Assembly: GCF_024612015.1 (NCBI RefSeq)
Contig: NZ_CP102512.1
Span: forward strand, 3,596,001 to 3,660,000
Length of the DNA: 64,000 nt
Direction: 5' to 3'
Origin: Streptomyces sp. CA-210063
GTDB lineage: Bacteria > Actinomycetota > Actinomycetes > Streptomycetales > Streptomycetaceae
Part shown: positions 41,104 to 50,108 of the stretch, piece by piece
Numbering within the stretch: the first letter of the stretch is position 1
How the letters are laid out: every line of letters starts with the position of its first letter
Translations under genes and position numbers: made by a program
The notes under the pieces: generated by a model
The model's database searches: none
Seen by the model: the letters and a program-made list of their open reading frames with translations, nothing else
Told to the model about the DNA's origin: nothing

Positions 41104-42128
41104 ACGAGGAGCTGGCCCGACTGCTGCCGCCCCCGCCCGAAAGGGACGTTCCGCCTGGTCCCCTCGCCCACCACAAGGACCGTTTGATGCAGCTCATCGA
41201 CGACGACCGAGCCACCACCCCCGCCGTTTCCACCCCCGCGGCCGCCCGGCGGACGCGCCCCAGGCTGCCGCGCCCGGCACTGTGGCTGCCCGCCGCGGCG
41301 CTGACGCTGGCCGGGGCGATCACCGTCGGCCTCGTCACGGCCACGGACTCCGGCTACGGCCTGCGGCAGTCCGACGGCGAGAGTGCCGTCGTCCTGCTCG
41401 ACCGGATCGCCGACGTCGCCGCGGAGACGGAGGTCGAGCCGGTGCGCGACGACCAGTTGGTCTACGTGAAGCTCCTGACGGCCGGGGCGGAGGCCAAGGA
41501 CCAGAACAGTGTGTACGTGCCGGGGAAGCTGCACACGTTGGAGGCGTGGGTGTCGCAGGAGCCGGGCCCGGTGGAGCAGTTGGCCCTGCACTACGAGAAC
41601 GGTGACTACTTCCCGCTGCGGGAGCTGTTGCCGCCGGGGTCGCCGGGTGTCCCGGCCGGCATCGACCGTCCCACATACAAGTGGCTGGCCGCCCTGCCCA
41701 CCGACCCCGACGAGCTGCTCGCCGAACTCCACCGCCTCATCAAGCCGTTCGAGGACCAGGAGCGGTCACAGGCCGTCTTCGACAAGATCGGCGAACTGCT
41801 CAACGCGTCGGTCATGCCACCGAAGACCGCCGCCGCGCTTTATGGGGCCGCCGCGAAAATCCCGGGGGTGACCCGTATCGAGGACGCGGTCGACCCGGCC
41901 GGGCGGCACGGCGTCGGCATCCGCCGCGTCGACGGGCGGTCGGGATGGGCCACCGAGTGGATCTTCGACCGGGAGGCCCTGACCTACCTCGGCGAACGCA
42001 CCTATCTGACGACGGACGGCGTGAGCGGGAAGAAGGGGACGGTACTGGGCGAGACGGCGGTGCTGGAGCGGGCGGTCGTGGACGAGTACCGGGAGCGGCC
42101 GGGCTCGTCCTCGTCCTCGTCCTCGTAA
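41100..42128 (+). CDS. CU044_5270 family membrane protein, sigma-factor partner
   Basis: 342 residues: a cytoplasmic N-terminus (MNEELARLLPPPPERDVPPG, matching the family start), one transmembrane helix (about 58-80) and a large extracytoplasmic domain with LPTDPDELLAELHRLI near 198 and VTRIEDAVDPAGRHGVGIRR near 257. The end is a run of Ser encoded by a TCG/TCC repeat. Members are always near ECF sigma factors; anti-sigma function is plausible but unproven. Confidence 0.88.
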   Translation: MNEELARLLPPPPERDVPPGPLAHHKDRLMQLIDDDRATTPAVSTPAAARRTRPRLPRPALWLPAAALTLAGAITVGLVTATDSGYGLRQSDGESAVVLLDRIADVAAETEVEPVRDDQLVYVKLLTAGAEAKDQNSVYVPGKLHTLEAWVSQEPGPVEQLALHYENGDYFPLRELLPPGSPGVPAGIDRPTYKWLAALPTDPDELLAELHRLIKPFEDQERSQAVFDKIGELLNASVMPPKTAAALYGAAAKIPGVTRIEDAVDPAGRHGVGIRRVDGRSGWATEWIFDREALTYLGERTYLTTDGVSGKKGTVLGETAVLERAVVDEYRERPGSSSSSSS

Positions 42129-42477
42129 TCTGCTTCTGCCTCTGCTTCTGCTTCTGCGAGGTGATCAGCAAGGCGTGCTACGCGGCGGCAAAGGCAACGG
42201 CGTTGCAGCCCGCAGCACGCCGATGCGATGATCGCACGTCTGGCACTTCACCGACCGACGCGACGACCTGGCCGTCATCGAACAGATCGACGACCGCAAC
42301 GGCAATTGGCTCACCTTCGAATACGACACCGAGGGCACCCCGCTCGGCATCGTCTCCAGCGCCGGCTACGACGTACGCATCACCGCGGAAGCAGGCCGCG
42401 TCACAGCGCTCCACCTGGCCGCCACCGCCCAGGAGCTGAAGCGCTACGCCTACACGGACGGCAACCTGACCGAGATC

Positions 42478-45435
42478 GTGAACTCCTCCGGCCTGCCGCT
42501 CCGCTTCACCTACGACGAGGCGGGCCGCGTCACCTCGTGGACGGACACGAACGGCCGCGGCTACACGTACGCGTACGACGACCAGGACCGCTGCATCGCT
42601 GAAGGCGGCTCGGCGGGCCACATGTCCCTGCGTGTGGCGTACGACGGCACGGACCCGGACACCGGCCTACGCGTCACCAGGACGACGACCGGCGAAGGGC
42701 ACACCCGCCGCTTCCTGGTCAACGACGACTGGCAGGTGGTCGCCGACATCGACCCGCTCGGCGCGGTCACCCGCTACGAACGAGATCGCTACAACCGCCT
42801 CCTCTCCCGCACGGACCCCCTCGGCCACACGACCACGTTCCGCTACGACGAGGCCGGCAACCCGACCGTCGTCACCCGCCCGGACGGCCGCGAGGCGAGG
42901 GCCGAGTACAACGAACTCGGTCTGCCGGTACGGGTGGTGAACCCGGACGGCACGGTCGTCCGCCAGAGGTACGACGAGCGGGGCAACCGCACATCGGTGA
43001 CCGGACCGACCGGCCACACCACCCACTTCACGTACACCGATTCGGGCCACCTGACCGCCGTAACGGACCCCCTCGGCCACACGACGACCATCCGCTGCGA
43101 CCTGGCCGGTCTCCCTGTGGAGATCACGGACCCCCTCGGCGCGGTCACCCGCTACGAACGTGACCCCTTCGGCAGACCCGTCACCCTCACGGACCCAACC
43201 GGTGCGGTGACCCGGCTGGAGTGGACGACCGAGGGCCACCTCGCCCGCCGCACGGCCGCCGACGGCACCACGGAGTCGTGGACGTACGACGGCGAGGGCA
43301 ACTGCGTCACCCACACCGACCCGATGGGCGGCATCTCCCACTTCGAGTACACCCACTTCGACCTCCTCACAGCCCGCACGGGCCCGGACGGCGTGCGCTA
43401 CGCGTTCGACCACGACAAGGAGCTGCGCCTGACGCGGGTGACCAACCCGCAGGGCTTGACGTGGGGCTACGAGTACGACGCAGCGGGCAACCTGGTCACC
43501 GAGACGGACTTCGACGACCGCACCCTCACCTACACCCACGACGGTGCGGGCCGACTGACCTCCCGCACGAACGCGCTCGGCCACGTCGTGTCATTCGAGC
43601 GCAACGAGTTGGGACAGGTGACCCGCAAGGACGCGGCGGGCGAAGTCACGACGTACGCGTACGACATGACGGACCAGCTCGCCCACGCGGCCGGGGCAGA
43701 AGCGACGTTGTCGATCCTGCGCGACCGCTTTGGCCGCGTGCGCTCGGAGACTGTCAACGGCCGTGAGCTGAAGTACAGATACGACGAGTTCGGCCGACAG
43801 ACCTCCCGGACGACGCCGACAGGCGCCACGACGACGTGGTCCTACGACACGTCCGGCCGCCGCACGGGAATGGTGGCCTCGGGCCGCACCATCGACTTCA
43901 CCTACGACTCGACCGGCCGTGAACTCACCCGGCGCATCGGCGAGTCGGTGACCCTGGAACACACCTTCGACGCCCTCGGCCGCCTGGCGACCCAGTCGGT
44001 ACGGGGTGCGGACGACCACTCGGTCCAGCACCGCACCTACACCTACCGCGCCGACGGCAACCTCATCGGCATCGACGACCAACTCTCCGGTTCACGCCGC
44101 TTCGATGTGGACCGGGCGGGCCGAGTGACAGCGGTGCACGCGGGGAACTGGACGGAGTCGTACGCCTACGACGAGGCGGGGAACCAGACTTCGGCATCGT
44201 GGCCGTCTGACCACCCCGGCCAGGAGGCCACCGGCCCCCGCACCTACACAGGCACCCGCATCACCCGTGCGGGAGGCGTCCGCTACGAACACGACGCCTT
44301 GGGCCGTATCACCCTCCGCCAGAAGACCCGCCTGTCCCGCAAACCAGACACCTGGCGCTACGAGTGGAACGCCGACGACCGCCTGACATCGGTGACGACA
44401 CCGGACGGCACACGCTGGCGGTACACGTATGACCCGCTGGGCCGCCGCACAGCCAAACTGCGCCTCGCCAAGGACAGCGAAACCGTCGTCGAGCAGGTGG
44501 AGTTCGCCTGGGACGGCGCAACCCTCTGCGAGCAAACCACCACGTCTTCGAGCCTGCCCAACCCAGTCACTCTCACCTGGGACCACCAGGGTCTACGTCC
44601 CATCACCCAGACAGAACGCATCACCGCTACTGATGCTCCGCAGCAGGAAATCGACTCCCGTTTCTTCGCCATAGTCACGGACTTGGTAGGCACACCCAGC
44701 GAACTCGTCGACGAGCAAGGCTGGATCGCCTGGCGGGCGCGGAGCACGCTGTGGGGCACGACGGCTTGGGCCTCCAACAGTGCCACCTACACACCTCTCC
44801 GCTTTCCCGGCCAGTACTACGACCCGGAAACGGGCCTGCACTACAACTACTTCCGCCACTACGACCCCGAAACGGCCCGCTACCTCACCAGCGACCCGCT
44901 CGGCCTCGCCCCAGCGCCAAACCCCGCAGCCTACGTCCACAACCCATTGGAAGCGATAGACCCCGACGGACTCACCCCTTGTCGCCAGCGAGTCGCGGAT
45001 GACTTCGGCGTCCCAAGCAAAGCGGTAGTTGAGCCTAAAGTAGTATATAGAGGAGATTCAAGGATCCCCGAAGAAGTATTTCAGAATGGCTTCTCACCGA
45101 AGGGAGCCAACGAAGACATCGGTAAATATGCCCTCGAGGACACGCCCTCCAACTGGGTTGGCACAAGCACGAAGGAATCAGAGGCAGGTAATTTCCCGCA
45201 GTCGGCCCGAGGGCGCGGCACCTGGGTGTACGAGATCCGTGGCGCAGGATACGGCGTGGATGTGAATCGGGCACTTGGTGGGGCCATTCGATCCTGGATC
45301 AATGGCACAGGCTTCCCGTCAGAACGAGAGATAATATTCAGGAACATCGACCCAAGCGACATTGTGCGCGCACGGCGATGGCGATACGCAATGCCCACAG
45401 ACGAGGTCATCGAAAACCCGGGATACACAGGATGA
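42478..45435 (+). CDS. 5'-truncated RHS polymorphic toxin with ADP-ribosyltransferase-like C-terminus
   Basis: RHS homology already begins at 42232 (WHFTDRRDDLAVIEQIDDRN) directly after an in-frame stop, so the usual N-terminal delivery domains are gone; GTG 42478 is the first usable start, giving 985 residues. About 35 YD repeats run to the RHS core (PETGLHYNYFRHYDPETARY, then YVHNPLEAIDPDGL near 818-832). The C-terminal 150 residues have VYRGDSR (Arg), WVGTSTKES (S-T-S) and PSEREIIF (E-x-E), the R-S-E triad of cholera/pertussis-like ADP-ribosyltransferases. GC falls in this last part. Overlaps the immunity gene by ATGA. Confidence 0.85.
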   Translation: MNSSGLPLRFTYDEAGRVTSWTDTNGRGYTYAYDDQDRCIAEGGSAGHMSLRVAYDGTDPDTGLRVTRTTTGEGHTRRFLVNDDWQVVADIDPLGAVTRYERDRYNRLLSRTDPLGHTTTFRYDEAGNPTVVTRPDGREARAEYNELGLPVRVVNPDGTVVRQRYDERGNRTSVTGPTGHTTHFTYTDSGHLTAVTDPLGHTTTIRCDLAGLPVEITDPLGAVTRYERDPFGRPVTLTDPTGAVTRLEWTTEGHLARRTAADGTTESWTYDGEGNCVTHTDPMGGISHFEYTHFDLLTARTGPDGVRYAFDHDKELRLTRVTNPQGLTWGYEYDAAGNLVTETDFDDRTLTYTHDGAGRLTSRTNALGHVVSFERNELGQVTRKDAAGEVTTYAYDMTDQLAHAAGAEATLSILRDRFGRVRSETVNGRELKYRYDEFGRQTSRTTPTGATTTWSYDTSGRRTGMVASGRTIDFTYDSTGRELTRRIGESVTLEHTFDALGRLATQSVRGADDHSVQHRTYTYRADGNLIGIDDQLSGSRRFDVDRAGRVTAVHAGNWTESYAYDEAGNQTSASWPSDHPGQEATGPRTYTGTRITRAGGVRYEHDALGRITLRQKTRLSRKPDTWRYEWNADDRLTSVTTPDGTRWRYTYDPLGRRTAKLRLAKDSETVVEQVEFAWDGATLCEQTTTSSSLPNPVTLTWDHQGLRPITQTERITATDAPQQEIDSRFFAIVTDLVGTPSELVDEQGWIAWRARSTLWGTTAWASNSATYTPLRFPGQYYDPETGLHYNYFRHYDPETARYLTSDPLGLAPAPNPAAYVHNPLEAIDPDGLTPCRQRVADDFGVPSKAVVEPKVVYRGDSRIPEEVFQNGFSPKGANEDIGKYALEDTPSNWVGTSTKESEAGNFPQSARGRGTWVYEIRGAGYGVDVNRALGGAIRSWINGTGFPSEREIIFRNIDPSDIVRARRWRYAMPTDEVIENPGYTG

Positions 45436-45917
45436 ACGAAGAAATTCCAATCCTTGTCCAAGTTGACGCGCAGGAAGCCCGGTGGAAGGTTCTGGTCGAA
45501 GGAGACGGACCCTGGCGCCTTCGTCTGGAATCCCCCAACGGCATTGAGTCAGTGGCCAGCGGAGATAATATCTTCCAGGCATTGCGATCCATGCGCTCAG
45601 AACTTTCACCAAGAGGAATCGAGCTCTGCTGCAATGGGGCGCGAGTTAACGTCAGACCATCAGGACTTTCCGCTTCACACGGCGCTTGGATGGTCTACGT
45701 TCTTCACATGTGGCGCCCATCGACAGTTCGAGACCTCGTCCCAATTCTCGACTATGCGCCGCCCAATAAAATTGGCTCCGTAGAGGATCAGGACGATTAT
45801 TGGGAGCGCCATCTCAAAAACAGGAAGAATTGGCTCAACTTCATCAACCCGGTCTGGTGGATTTATTTCCTCACGGCCTCCTGGGGAAAGCCTCGACGGC
45901 GAAGGCCCTCCACATAA
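45432..45917 (+). CDS. Putative immunity protein for the RHS-linked toxin
   Basis: 161 residues, ATG inside the last bases of the toxin gene (ATGA). It has no signal peptide at the start (MNEEIPILVQVDAQEARWKV), a mixed alpha/beta composition, and Trp-rich helices near the C-terminus (RKNWLNFINPVWWIYFLTAS), then a basic end. Lower GC and less biased codons than neighbours, like the toxin domain. No known immunity family was recognised; the role is inferred from the position, overlap and shared composition. Confidence 0.68.
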   Translation: MNEEIPILVQVDAQEARWKVLVEGDGPWRLRLESPNGIESVASGDNIFQALRSMRSELSPRGIELCCNGARVNVRPSGLSASHGAWMVYVLHMWRPSTVRDLVPILDYAPPNKIGSVEDQDDYWERHLKNRKNWLNFINPVWWIYFLTASWGKPRRRRPST

Positions 45918-46005
45918 CGCTCCAGCCTCTCCCATCCGAGGCGCGACAGAGCACAACGGCAGACAAATAGGTAACTCGCCCATCGCAGTCCGGGGTTACG
46001 CGTCA

Positions 46006-46275
46006 TCACTCGCGGGCAGTCGACAGTTCGAACCACACCACCTTCCAGCCACGCTTTCGAAAGTCGCCGGTGACCGGGTAGCGGCCCCAGACGTCCGCCA
46101 GCGCGTCGACAAGGAAGAGGCCTCGGCCGAATTCCCGGTCAGGGGTGGAGGGGAGGGGTTGGGGAGTTCGGGGTGGTTGTCCAGGACGGCGACGTGGACG
46201 TGGTCGGGGCGGGTGCGGAGAGGTGACGGTGATGAGGCCGTCGGAGTGCTTCACGGAGTTGGAGAGCAGTTCCGA
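46006..46275 (-). pseudogene. Truncated duplicate of the HATPase gene
   Basis: About 270 bases nearly identical to the 3' half of the intact gene at 47494-47955 (same EFGRGLFLVDALADVWGRYP and KVVWFELSTARE ending). Identity stops sharply at 46275 and the N-terminal half is missing. An indel also disturbs the frame around 46210-46220. It marks the left edge of the orphan-module region. Confidence 0.88.
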
Positions 46276-46345
46276 CTGCTGAACCCTGGAAAGAAGCTAC
46301 TCGTCCAAGACGGCGGGTACTCAGGCCCTCTCTGGTGATGTTCGA

Positions 46346-46756
46346 ATGGATTCCTATATGTCGACCCGCAGTACGCGCGCAATGCAAGTACTCAGCAGGT
46401 TTGGAGAACTCGCCTGGTTTTCACTACCTACAGAGAAGCACCCTGTATACGGATACCCGCAGGTGCCGTACTTGGGGTGGCGCTACAGGTCTGCCCAAGA
46501 AGACGTCGCGCGCCTCATGGAAGATGCAGTAAGAGCACTGCCAACCCAAGTCGATTGGACACTCGACAGGACAAGAAAAAATTGGGTCCTAGTGCCAACA
46601 CGGATTCTGCGCGAAGCACAAGGGCTCGACAACCCAGCATTCGCGAACGTCGTTCACTCTGTAAATACGCAGGATCAGGAATTCTGCTTCAGGGCACTGT
46701 CGGATCTCGACCTCATCCTCCAACGCCTGCAGCAGATCCCCATCCCGAAGGGATGA
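46346..46756 (+). CDS. Orphan immunity-like hypothetical protein
   Basis: 136 residues from ATG 46346 (ATG 46358 is an alternative). Sequence such as LSRFGELAWFSLPTEKHPVY, GWRYRSAQEDVARLMEDAVR and CFRALSDLDLILQRLQQIPI looks like a folded alpha/beta protein with lower-GC codon use. Just upstream, from the junction at 46275, a frame reads RLLNPGKKLLVQDGGYSGPL then W and TGA (46336-46338), resembling the tail of a lost toxin domain 8 bases before this gene. It therefore looks like an orphan toxin-tail/immunity module. Family unknown. Confidence 0.58.
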   Translation: MDSYMSTRSTRAMQVLSRFGELAWFSLPTEKHPVYGYPQVPYLGWRYRSAQEDVARLMEDAVRALPTQVDWTLDRTRKNWVLVPTRILREAQGLDNPAFANVVHSVNTQDQEFCFRALSDLDLILQRLQQIPIPKG

Positions 46757-46903
46757 TCAACCCGGCCAAGGGCATGACGGCCACTTGTGAGTTCGAAAAG
46801 AGTTGATTCCACGTCGGGTGACATGGAGTGTTCTGGAGTTCGCAGGTGGCTCCGGCAACCCGGCTTTGGAGCCCCAAGCTCTTCATTGCGGAGGCCTACA
46901 GGA

Positions 46904-47206
46904 ATGGATGACATGCAAACAGGAAAGCTGCAGATCTACTCCGTAGAAGAGCGCGAAGCTACGACCGCCGTATGCATTGTCCGATGCGTAGGAGGTGTCG
47001 TACGAACAGGTCAGACATTCACCATCGGAACAACATCAGATGCTACCCATTCCTCATCATCCATGACCCTTGACTGGATTAACCGATACGAACAGCTAGT
47101 GGATTTCGTCAGTCCGCCCCACAGCGCCAAGGTCCGACTGTCCGGACACGGAATCGCCGCACTGGAAAGGGGGGTCATCATTTCCTCCACCACAACTCAA
47201 GCGTGA
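46904..47206 (+). CDS. Small orphan protein with translation-factor-like beta-barrel pattern
   Basis: 100 residues from ATG 46904, preceded by GGAGG. The segment AVCIVRCVGGVVRTGQTFTI resembles domain 2 of translational GTPases (strand, Gly-x-Val/Ile, Gly-x-x-hydrophobic). The rest is WINRYEQLVDFVSPPHSAKV and RLSGHGIAALERGVIISSTT. Small proteins with this barrel occur next to actinobacterial polymorphic toxins, so an immunity role is possible. The assignment rests on pattern resemblance only. Confidence 0.55.
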   Translation: MDDMQTGKLQIYSVEEREATTAVCIVRCVGGVVRTGQTFTIGTTSDATHSSSSMTLDWINRYEQLVDFVSPPHSAKVRLSGHGIAALERGVIISSTTTQA

Positions 47207-47493
47207 CGATGAAGACATAGGGTGCAAGCATCCGGAAAACGAACAGCATGCAGCCCTCTCCGCCTGCCTTGGAGGCCTATGCGGTCGACCCAGCCCTCCG
47301 GGAGCCGGCGACATGACGGACTCGGAACTCCAGACTGCTGCCCAGGAGATCCGAAACCCATCTCACCAGCCCAATGCCGATTGACTCACTAGTCATTTTC
47401 CAGCGCCCGCAGCAGACCCCGAGCTCAGAAGGGGACAGGCTGGAAGTCATTACCGCGTCGCCCCCGCCGACCACGACCTGGGGGCGAACACAG
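47207..47493. other. Remnant region between orphan genes and intact HATPase
   Basis: 287 bases without an intact gene. At about 47389-47430 the plus strand (TTCCAGCGCCCGCAGCAGA) resembles the 3' end of the 46346-46756 gene (CTCCAACGCCTGCAGCAGA), suggesting the decayed end of a related immunity gene that once preceded this HATPase copy. Confidence 0.4.
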
Positions 47494-47955
47494 TCACTCG
47501 CGGGCGGTCGACAGCTCGAACCACACCACCTTCCAGCCACGCCTTCGAAAGTCGCCGGTGACGGGGTAGCGGCCCCAGACGTCCGCCAATGCGTCGACCA
47601 GGAACAGGCCTCGGCCGAATTCCTGGTCGGTGGTGGAGGGGAGGGGGTTGGGGAGTTCGGGGTGGTTGTCCATGACGGCGACGTGGATGTGGTCGTGGCG
47701 GGTGCGGAGGGTGATGACGATGAGGCCGTCGGAGTGCTTCACGGAGTTGGAGAGCAGTTCCGAGGTCAGTAGTTCCGCTGTGTCGGTGAGGTCCTGGGAG
47801 CAGGCGTGGCCGAGGAGGGCCGCGCGGATCGTGTGGCGGGCGATGTGCGGGGTTCGGGGGTCGTTGGGCAGGTCCAGGCGGCATTCCCAGGGGCGGGGAG
47901 CCGTCGAGGAGGAGCGTGCGGGCGGGACAGGGCAGGCCGAGGTCGCTTCGGGCAT
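47494..47955 (-). CDS. Anti-sigma-factor-like ATP-binding protein (HATPase)
   Basis: 153 residues from ATG 47955 (GAAGGGA upstream); ATG 48000 is also in frame. HATPase_c_2 of the RsbW/SpoIIAB type: DTAELLTSELLSNSVKHSDG (N box), HIHVAVMDNHPELP, EFGRGLFLVDALADVWGRYP (G boxes) and VVWFELSTA. In Streptomyces such a gene is commonly divergent from an XRE regulator and a small DUF397 gene, as here, a set linked to developmental control. Its 3' half is duplicated at 46006. Confidence 0.92.
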   Translation of the reverse strand: MPEATSACPVPPARSSSTAPRPWECRLDLPNDPRTPHIARHTIRAALLGHACSQDLTDTAELLTSELLSNSVKHSDGLIVITLRTRHDHIHVAVMDNHPELPNPLPSTTDQEFGRGLFLVDALADVWGRYPVTGDFRRRGWKVVWFELSTARE

Positions 47956-48087
47956 GGGGGTTCCCTTCGGGGCAGCAACTGCCGTGTGTAGCTTGTTCAT
48001 TACCGACTGTAGGGCATGCAGGGTTATGTTGCCCCATGCTTGAGGAAACACAAGCACCACCCAGGCTGTCTTCGAGGAAGGAACGGC

Positions 48088-48939
48088 ATGGCCGGGAGGA
48101 CATCTCCGACGGAGCGACAGAAGAGGCTCGGCGCGGAGGTACGGAGGATGCGCACCGCCGCCGGCATGACCGGGGAGTACGCCGCCGGACTGCTCGGCGT
48201 GGACCGGGGCAAGATCTCCAACATCGAGTCCGGCACACGCGCCATCAGCGCCGAGCGGCTACGTACGCTGGCCTGCAACTGCGACTGCGACGACGAGGCG
48301 TACGTCAGCGCCCTGGTCGCGATGGCCCAGCCCACCGCGCGGGGCTGGTGGGAGAGGTACCGGGGCAGTCTTCCTGCCGGACTCCTCGACATCGCCGAGT
48401 TGGAACACCACGCCGTGCGGATGCGCAGCGTTCACCTGATCCACATGCCTGGGCTCCTCCAGTCCAGCGACCACGCCCAGGCCGTCTTCAAGGCCGCGCT
48501 GCCGCCGCTGCCCGACCATGAGATCGCCCTGCGGCTCGCGCACCGCCTGGAGCGGCAGCGGGTGCTGCGGAACGACCACCCCACGGAGTACGTCGGAATA
48601 CTCCACGAGGCGGCGCTGCGCATGCAGTTCGGCGGACGCAAGGTCGCACGCGGCCAGCTTGAGCATCTGCTCACCGTGTCGGAGTGGGCCAACGTGTCCC
48701 TACGGGTCTTCCCTTTCGACGCAGGCTCGTTCCCCGGGGCGGGGCAGACCGTGATCTACATGGAAGGCCCCGTCCCGCAGCTCGACACCGTGCAGGTCGA
48801 CAGCACCCACGGGCCGGAATTTCTTTACCAGGAGGCCCAGTTGTCCAAGTACCGCGCCCAACTGGACTGGATGGAGGAGCGCGCACTGTCTCCCGAGGAG
48901 TCGCGCGCCTTCATCCAGGACATCGCCAGCCAACTCTGA
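48088..48939 (+). CDS. XRE family regulator with DUF5753 domain
   Basis: 283 residues from ATG 48088 (AGGAAGGA upstream). N-terminal HTH_31 (RLGAEVRRMRTAAGMTGEYA, DRGKISNIESGTRAISAERL) and a C-terminal DUF5753 domain with LLDIAELEHHAVRMRSVHLI, HMPGLLQSSDHAQAVF and SLRVFPFDAGSFPGAGQTVI. Homologues (WhiJ/BldB-linked group) regulate development together with a small partner protein, here the gene 10 bases downstream. Confidence 0.94.
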   Translation: MAGRTSPTERQKRLGAEVRRMRTAAGMTGEYAAGLLGVDRGKISNIESGTRAISAERLRTLACNCDCDDEAYVSALVAMAQPTARGWWERYRGSLPAGLLDIAELEHHAVRMRSVHLIHMPGLLQSSDHAQAVFKAALPPLPDHEIALRLAHRLERQRVLRNDHPTEYVGILHEAALRMQFGGRKVARGQLEHLLTVSEWANVSLRVFPFDAGSFPGAGQTVIYMEGPVPQLDTVQVDSTHGPEFLYQEAQLSKYRAQLDWMEERALSPEESRAFIQDIASQL

Positions 48940-48949
48940 GGAGACGACC

Positions 48950-49141
48950 ATGGCCGACATCACGTGGGAAGACCCCTTCTGCGCCGAAGGATCGGCTTGC
49001 TTCCGCCTCGGCACCGACCCCACCGGCAACGCCTACATCGCCATAGCCGGCGCCGAGGACACCTACCTCACCGACACTCGCGAAGCGCTCCGCACGCTCA
49101 TCCTCGACATCAAGGCGGGCAAGGTGGATCACCTGCTCTGA
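48950..49141 (+). CDS. Small DUF397-like partner of the XRE regulator
   Basis: 63 residues with ITWEDPFCAEGSACFRLGTD then GNAYIAIAGAEDTYLTDTRE and a C-terminal helix. The pattern of Trp, Cys-Gly-Ala-Cys and a following strand pair resembles DUF397 proteins, which nearly always follow XRE/DUF5753 regulators in Streptomyces and act as antitoxin-like antagonists or partners. Divergent from the standard DUF397 consensus, so the family call is moderate. Confidence 0.75.
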   Translation: MADITWEDPFCAEGSACFRLGTDPTGNAYIAIAGAEDTYLTDTREALRTLILDIKAGKVDHLL

Positions 49142-49173
49142 GTCCGCTGGGGCATGTGCAGTAGCGTTCTGGC

Positions 49174-50019
49174 GTGTCCATGCCCCCGCAGCCCCAGCCC
49201 CCGTACGGCCCACCGCAGGGTGGCCCGTACGGTCAGCCGTACCAAGCCCCGTACAGCCAACCGTCCCAAGCCCAGTACGGCCAGCCGTACCCGCCGCAGC
49301 AGCCCTACGGTCAGCCGCCCGCTCCTCCCTATGGGGCCCCGTACCCGCATCCCCATCCTCCGGTGTGGGCTCCTCCGCCGAAGAAGAAGGGTGGTGTCGG
49401 GCTGGCCCTCGGGATCGTGGGCGGGGTCGTCGGCCTGGCTGTGATCGGCGGTCTGGGTATCGGGCTCAACAGCGTGCGGGAGCCGGTGAGTGGGTTCCCC
49501 GTTGCCGAGTACGAGTTGACGCTGCCGACGACGCTCCTCGACGGCGAGTACGAACTGACGCAGGACCTCTCGGATTCCAAGGGCGACGAAGCGGCGGAGC
49601 AGATGAAGGACGCCTCGTACGCGCGTGATGTCGAGGGAGTCGTCGGGATGTACGGCGCCGACGGCGACGAGACCGTGGGTCAGTTGTCGATTTCGGGGAT
49701 GTACGGGCGGTTCAAGGACGGCACATCACCTGATGCGATGCTCCGAGGCGCTGCCACGGCCGCCGGCGTCACCGTCGTCCAGGAGCCGACGGACTTCGAA
49801 CCGGCCGGCTCGGACGTGACCATCACCTGCCAGGTACTCGCCCTGGACGAGACCGGGGCCACGCTCGCGATGTGCGCGTGGGCCGATGGCAACACCATCG
49901 CCAGTGTCGGCGAGGTCACGACCGAGATCTCGGCCCAGGAACCCGAGGAAGTGGACATGGCCGCCTTCGCCGACCGGACCGCCCGCGTCCGCTCCGAGAT
50001 CAGGCAGGCGATCGGCTGA
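49174..50019 (+). CDS. Proline-rich single-pass membrane protein
   Basis: 281 residues from GTG 49174 (ATG 49180 also in frame). Residues 1-68 are Pro/Gln/Tyr/Gly-rich cytoplasmic sequence built of PYGQP-like units, then KKK and one helix (about 72-98, GLALGIVGGVVGLAVIGGLG), then an extracytoplasmic domain with a VTITCQVLALDETGATLAMC pair of Cys. This layout is common in actinobacterial envelope proteins of unknown role. No family named. Confidence 0.8.
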   Translation: MSMPPQPQPPYGPPQGGPYGQPYQAPYSQPSQAQYGQPYPPQQPYGQPPAPPYGAPYPHPHPPVWAPPPKKKGGVGLALGIVGGVVGLAVIGGLGIGLNSVREPVSGFPVAEYELTLPTTLLDGEYELTQDLSDSKGDEAAEQMKDASYARDVEGVVGMYGADGDETVGQLSISGMYGRFKDGTSPDAMLRGAATAAGVTVVQEPTDFEPAGSDVTITCQVLALDETGATLAMCAWADGNTIASVGEVTTEISAQEPEEVDMAAFADRTARVRSEIRQAIG

Positions 50020-50108
50020 CCGCGTCGCCCGCCCACGGCTCCGCCGTCGTCGTCAGATGGCGCATGGCCCAGACGGGCGAGCCGCAGGGCCCGTCGGGAA
50101 TGACGCGG

